This document shows, one piece after another, positions 42,577 through 42,666 of a DNA stretch of 42,666 nucleotides (positions within the stretch are counted from its first letter, which is position 1; the number at the start of each line of letters is the position of its first letter). The position numbers and the translations under genes are program-made. The stretch lies in NCBI GenBank assembly GCA_029865325.1, contig JAOUHF010000008.1, positions 1-42,666 of the forward strand. The letters run 5' to 3'. The notes under the pieces were generated by a model. It ran no database searches, was not told the origin of the DNA, and worked only from the letters and a program-made list of their open reading frames with translations. Source of the stretch: Thermoleophilia bacterium. Its GTDB lineage: Bacteria > Actinomycetota > Thermoleophilia > Gaiellales > Gaiellaceae.

Positions 42577-42605
42577 TTGGCGAGAAGCCTGGGGAGTGCT
42601 ATGGT
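42577..42605 (+). promoter_or_regulatory. Promoter (TTGGCG-N17-TATGGT) of a heat-shock gene beyond the window
   Basis: TTGGCG (42577-42582) and TATGGT (42600-42605) are 17 nt apart, a standard housekeeping-sigma layout. The predicted transcription start near 42612 falls inside the CIRCE element, so a bound repressor would block initiation. Confidence 0.65.
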
Positions 42606-42609
42606 GGGG

Positions 42610-42636
42610 CTGGCACTCGGACGGTCTGAGTGCCAG
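42610..42636. promoter_or_regulatory. CIRCE element (HrcA operator)
   Basis: CTGGCACTC (42610-42618), a 9-nt spacer and GAGTGCCAG (42628-42636) form the classic CACTC-N9-GAGTG inverted repeat bound by the heat-shock repressor HrcA. The consensus arms are TTAGCACTC and GAGTGCTAA; only the outer bases differ, symmetrically. The controlled gene, most likely groES-groEL or another chaperone gene, lies just past the right edge. Confidence 0.9.
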
Positions 42637-42655
42637 AATTGTCACAAACTCTGTA

Positions 42656-42666
42656 TCAAGGGAGGT
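42656..42666 (+). promoter_or_regulatory. Strong ribosome binding site at the right edge
   Basis: AAGGGAGGT ends the window and is close to the full anti-Shine-Dalgarno complement. It shows that a + strand gene, presumably the HrcA-controlled chaperone, starts within about 10 nt outside the window. Its untranslated leader carries the CIRCE hairpin. Confidence 0.75.

Overview
The window is a dense, visibly GC-rich stretch of bacterial chromosome made almost entirely of housekeeping genes. The best guess is an actinobacterium, possibly a deep-branching one such as Thermoleophilia. The support is a TB9.4-like DUF3107 gene, a FprA-type ferredoxin-NADP reductase, a complete 14-gene nuo operon, many GTG/TTG starts, and repeated TANNNT -10 boxes sitting 6-8 nt in front of start codons, as in leaderless actinobacterial mRNAs. 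The taxon is inferred from gene content; no rRNA is present. I saw no tRNA, rRNA, CRISPR array, insertion sequence or phage gene.

Layout. (1) 1-9105, + strand: the end of an M20 peptidase, then zwf and rpe (pentose phosphate), pabB-pabC (4-aminobenzoate), a DUF1385 membrane protein, a short FtsH-like protease, methylmalonyl-CoA epimerase, a DUF3107 protein and a shortened YchF-like GTPase. (2) 9102-14199: a membrane protein and a YhaM-like OB/HD nuclease on the minus strand, divergent from DUF1015, an inositol-phosphatase-family protein and an Mrp P-loop protein, followed by the decayed remains of an Ldh-family dehydrogenase. (3) 14363-29346, - strand: nuoA-B-C-D-E-F-G-H-I-J-K-L-M-N (respiratory complex I), followed by a UPF0173 hydrolase and a small unknown protein. 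(4) 29507-34706: an A-type Fe-S carrier, a ferredoxin-NADP reductase, a class V aminotransferase, fumarase and a secreted trypsin-like protease. (5) 34766-41241: lipA, a cupin, lipB, an AlkD-like glycosylase and a 2-oxoacid dehydrogenase (E2, E1-beta, E1-alpha). (6) 41242-42666: a long perfect hairpin, a zinc-ribbon protein, an ASCH protein, a Nudix hydrolase, and a promoter plus CIRCE operator plus ribosome binding site for a heat-shock gene that begins just past the edge.

How the genes fit together. Complex I, fumarase, the Fe-S carrier, the Mrp protein and ferredoxin-NADP reductase form a respiratory and Fe-S theme. lipB and lipA would build the lipoyl cofactor on the E2 encoded beside them. 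Translational coupling is widespread, with GTGA, ATGA, TGATG or TAATG overlaps at many junctions.

I found no convincing new multi-gene system. The points most worth following are the recurrent leaderless promoter architecture (including overlapping divergent -10 boxes between lipA and the cupin gene), the 19-bp perfect hairpin and 24-nt repeat upstream of the dehydrogenase operon, unusual residues in NuoL and NuoF, and the reduced FtsH, YchF and Mrp proteins.
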